A DNA stretch of 64,000 bases from Pseudomonas frederiksbergensis (GTDB lineage: Bacteria; Pseudomonadota; Gammaproteobacteria; Pseudomonadales; Pseudomonadaceae): the NCBI RefSeq assembly GCF_035751725.1, contig NZ_CP142104.1, positions 1,488,001-1,552,000 on the forward strand, given 5' to 3'. The translations under genes were made by a program, and so were the position numbers. Below the pieces are notes generated by a model. It worked only from the letters and a program-made list of their open reading frames with translations. It ran no database searches and was not told the origin of the DNA. How positions within the stretch are numbered: position 1 is the first letter of the stretch; every line of letters starts with the position of its first letter. This document shows positions 63,359 through 64,000 of this stretch, one piece after another.

Positions 63359-63958
63359 ATGACCCATATGAAAACACTGCTGTTGGCCTTCACCGTGTTG
63401 GGTGCCAGCGCCATGGCCCACGCCGATGACAACTTCGCCAGCCTGACCCTCGGCCAGACCAGCGACAAGGTCAAGAAGTCCAGCGCCCTGGACCAGAACC
63501 TGAACAACCCGAACGCCGACGGCGTGATCGGCAAGGACACCACCTATGGCCTGCGCCTCGGCCGGCAGAACGATCAAGGTCGCTACTACGCCACCTATGA
63601 CAACGTGTCGGGCAGTCACAACGGCATCAAGTTGCGCCAGGAAAACCTGCTGGGCAGCTATGACGTGTTCTATCCAGTCACCAGCAGCACCAAACTGTTC
63701 GGGGGTGGGACGGCGGGCCTGACCAAATTGACCCAGGACTCGCCAGGTTTCAGCCGCGACACCGATATCGGCTATGCGGTGGGCTTGCAAGGCGGCGTCC
63801 TGCAACAAATTTCGCAAAACACCTCGGTGGAACTGGGGTACCGTTACCTGCGCAGCAATGCCAGCACTGAAATGAGCCCGCACAATGGCGCCAAGGTCGG
63901 CTCGCTGGACCTGACCAGCAGCGCCCAGACCTACCTGTCGGCGAACTACACGTTCTAG
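63359..63958 (+). CDS. Outer-membrane beta-barrel protein
   Basis: A 199-residue protein with a signal peptide (MKTLLLAFTVLGASAMAHA). The mature part is rich in alternating aromatic strands (YGLRLGRQNDQGRYYATYDNVSG, SVELGYRYLRSN) and ends in LSANYTF with a C-terminal Phe, the signature of outer-membrane barrels. The size suits an eight-stranded OmpW/OmpX-type barrel. AAAAGGAAC lies upstream of the start. Function is unknown. Confidence 0.8.
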   Translation: MTHMKTLLLAFTVLGASAMAHADDNFASLTLGQTSDKVKKSSALDQNLNNPNADGVIGKDTTYGLRLGRQNDQGRYYATYDNVSGSHNGIKLRQENLLGSYDVFYPVTSSTKLFGGGTAGLTKLTQDSPGFSRDTDIGYAVGLQGGVLQQISQNTSVELGYRYLRSNASTEMSPHNGAKVGSLDLTSSAQTYLSANYTF

Positions 63959-64000
63959 CTGGCAGGAGATGGAAACGTGCAGCCGGGTCGGCCCAAGACG

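Overview
The window is chromosomal DNA of a Pseudomonas, most likely of the P. fluorescens group. The flanks carry GC-rich core genes of that genus (astE, a type II ribH with an FMN riboswitch, ltaE, alaS, lysC, csrA/rsmA, mgtE, amrZ, flgZ-flgN-flgM-flgA, cheV-cheR, flgBCDE, nrdA, an RstA/RstB-like pair and pcpS). Typical Pseudomonas REP/REPIN repeats are also present. Identifications rest on reading motifs and family resemblance; no database search was possible.

Layout. Bases 1-10799 are core housekeeping: the end of astE, ribH, ltaE, alaS, lysC, csrA, tRNA-Ser and two identical tRNA-Arg genes, a small secreted protein, mgtE and amrZ. At 10800-10876 lies tRNA-Arg(CCU). Its 3' part, a 55-bp core, is repeated exactly at 41361-41415. 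These repeats bound an integrated element of about 30.5 kb that is more AT-rich than its flanks and has a tyrosine integrase just inside the right end.

The island (10823-41415) looks like an integrative and mobilizable element. Its mobility genes are integrase, AlpA-like regulator, MobC-like protein and MOBP-type relaxase. A candidate origin follows the mob genes: seven palindromic 12-mers spaced every 31-32 bp beside an AT-rich stretch. A helicase-like replication protein and a RuvC-like nuclease lie near the other end. The cargo is largely defence-like: an Eco29kI-type restriction-modification pair with a Vsr nuclease, a nucleoid-associated (NA37) protein paired with a membrane protein, a SEFIR-NACHT protein, a CBS-HEPN protein, FRG and DUF4238 proteins, and an Xre/MbcA-like fusion. 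Debris includes an LexA-box-driven umuD/umuC fusion relic, an IS30 relic, MITE-like elements of two families and a 19-unit array of about 60 bp with higher-order structure.

Bases 41416-64000 return to core DNA: a response regulator (TPR) and histidine kinase pair, a glutamine-synthetase-like enzyme, an MFS transporter, a flagellar/chemotaxis block with recognisable sigma-54 and FliA promoters, an AT-richer gene of unknown function, nrdA, an RstA/RstB-like two-component system, pcpS, a dienelactone hydrolase and an outer-membrane barrel protein.
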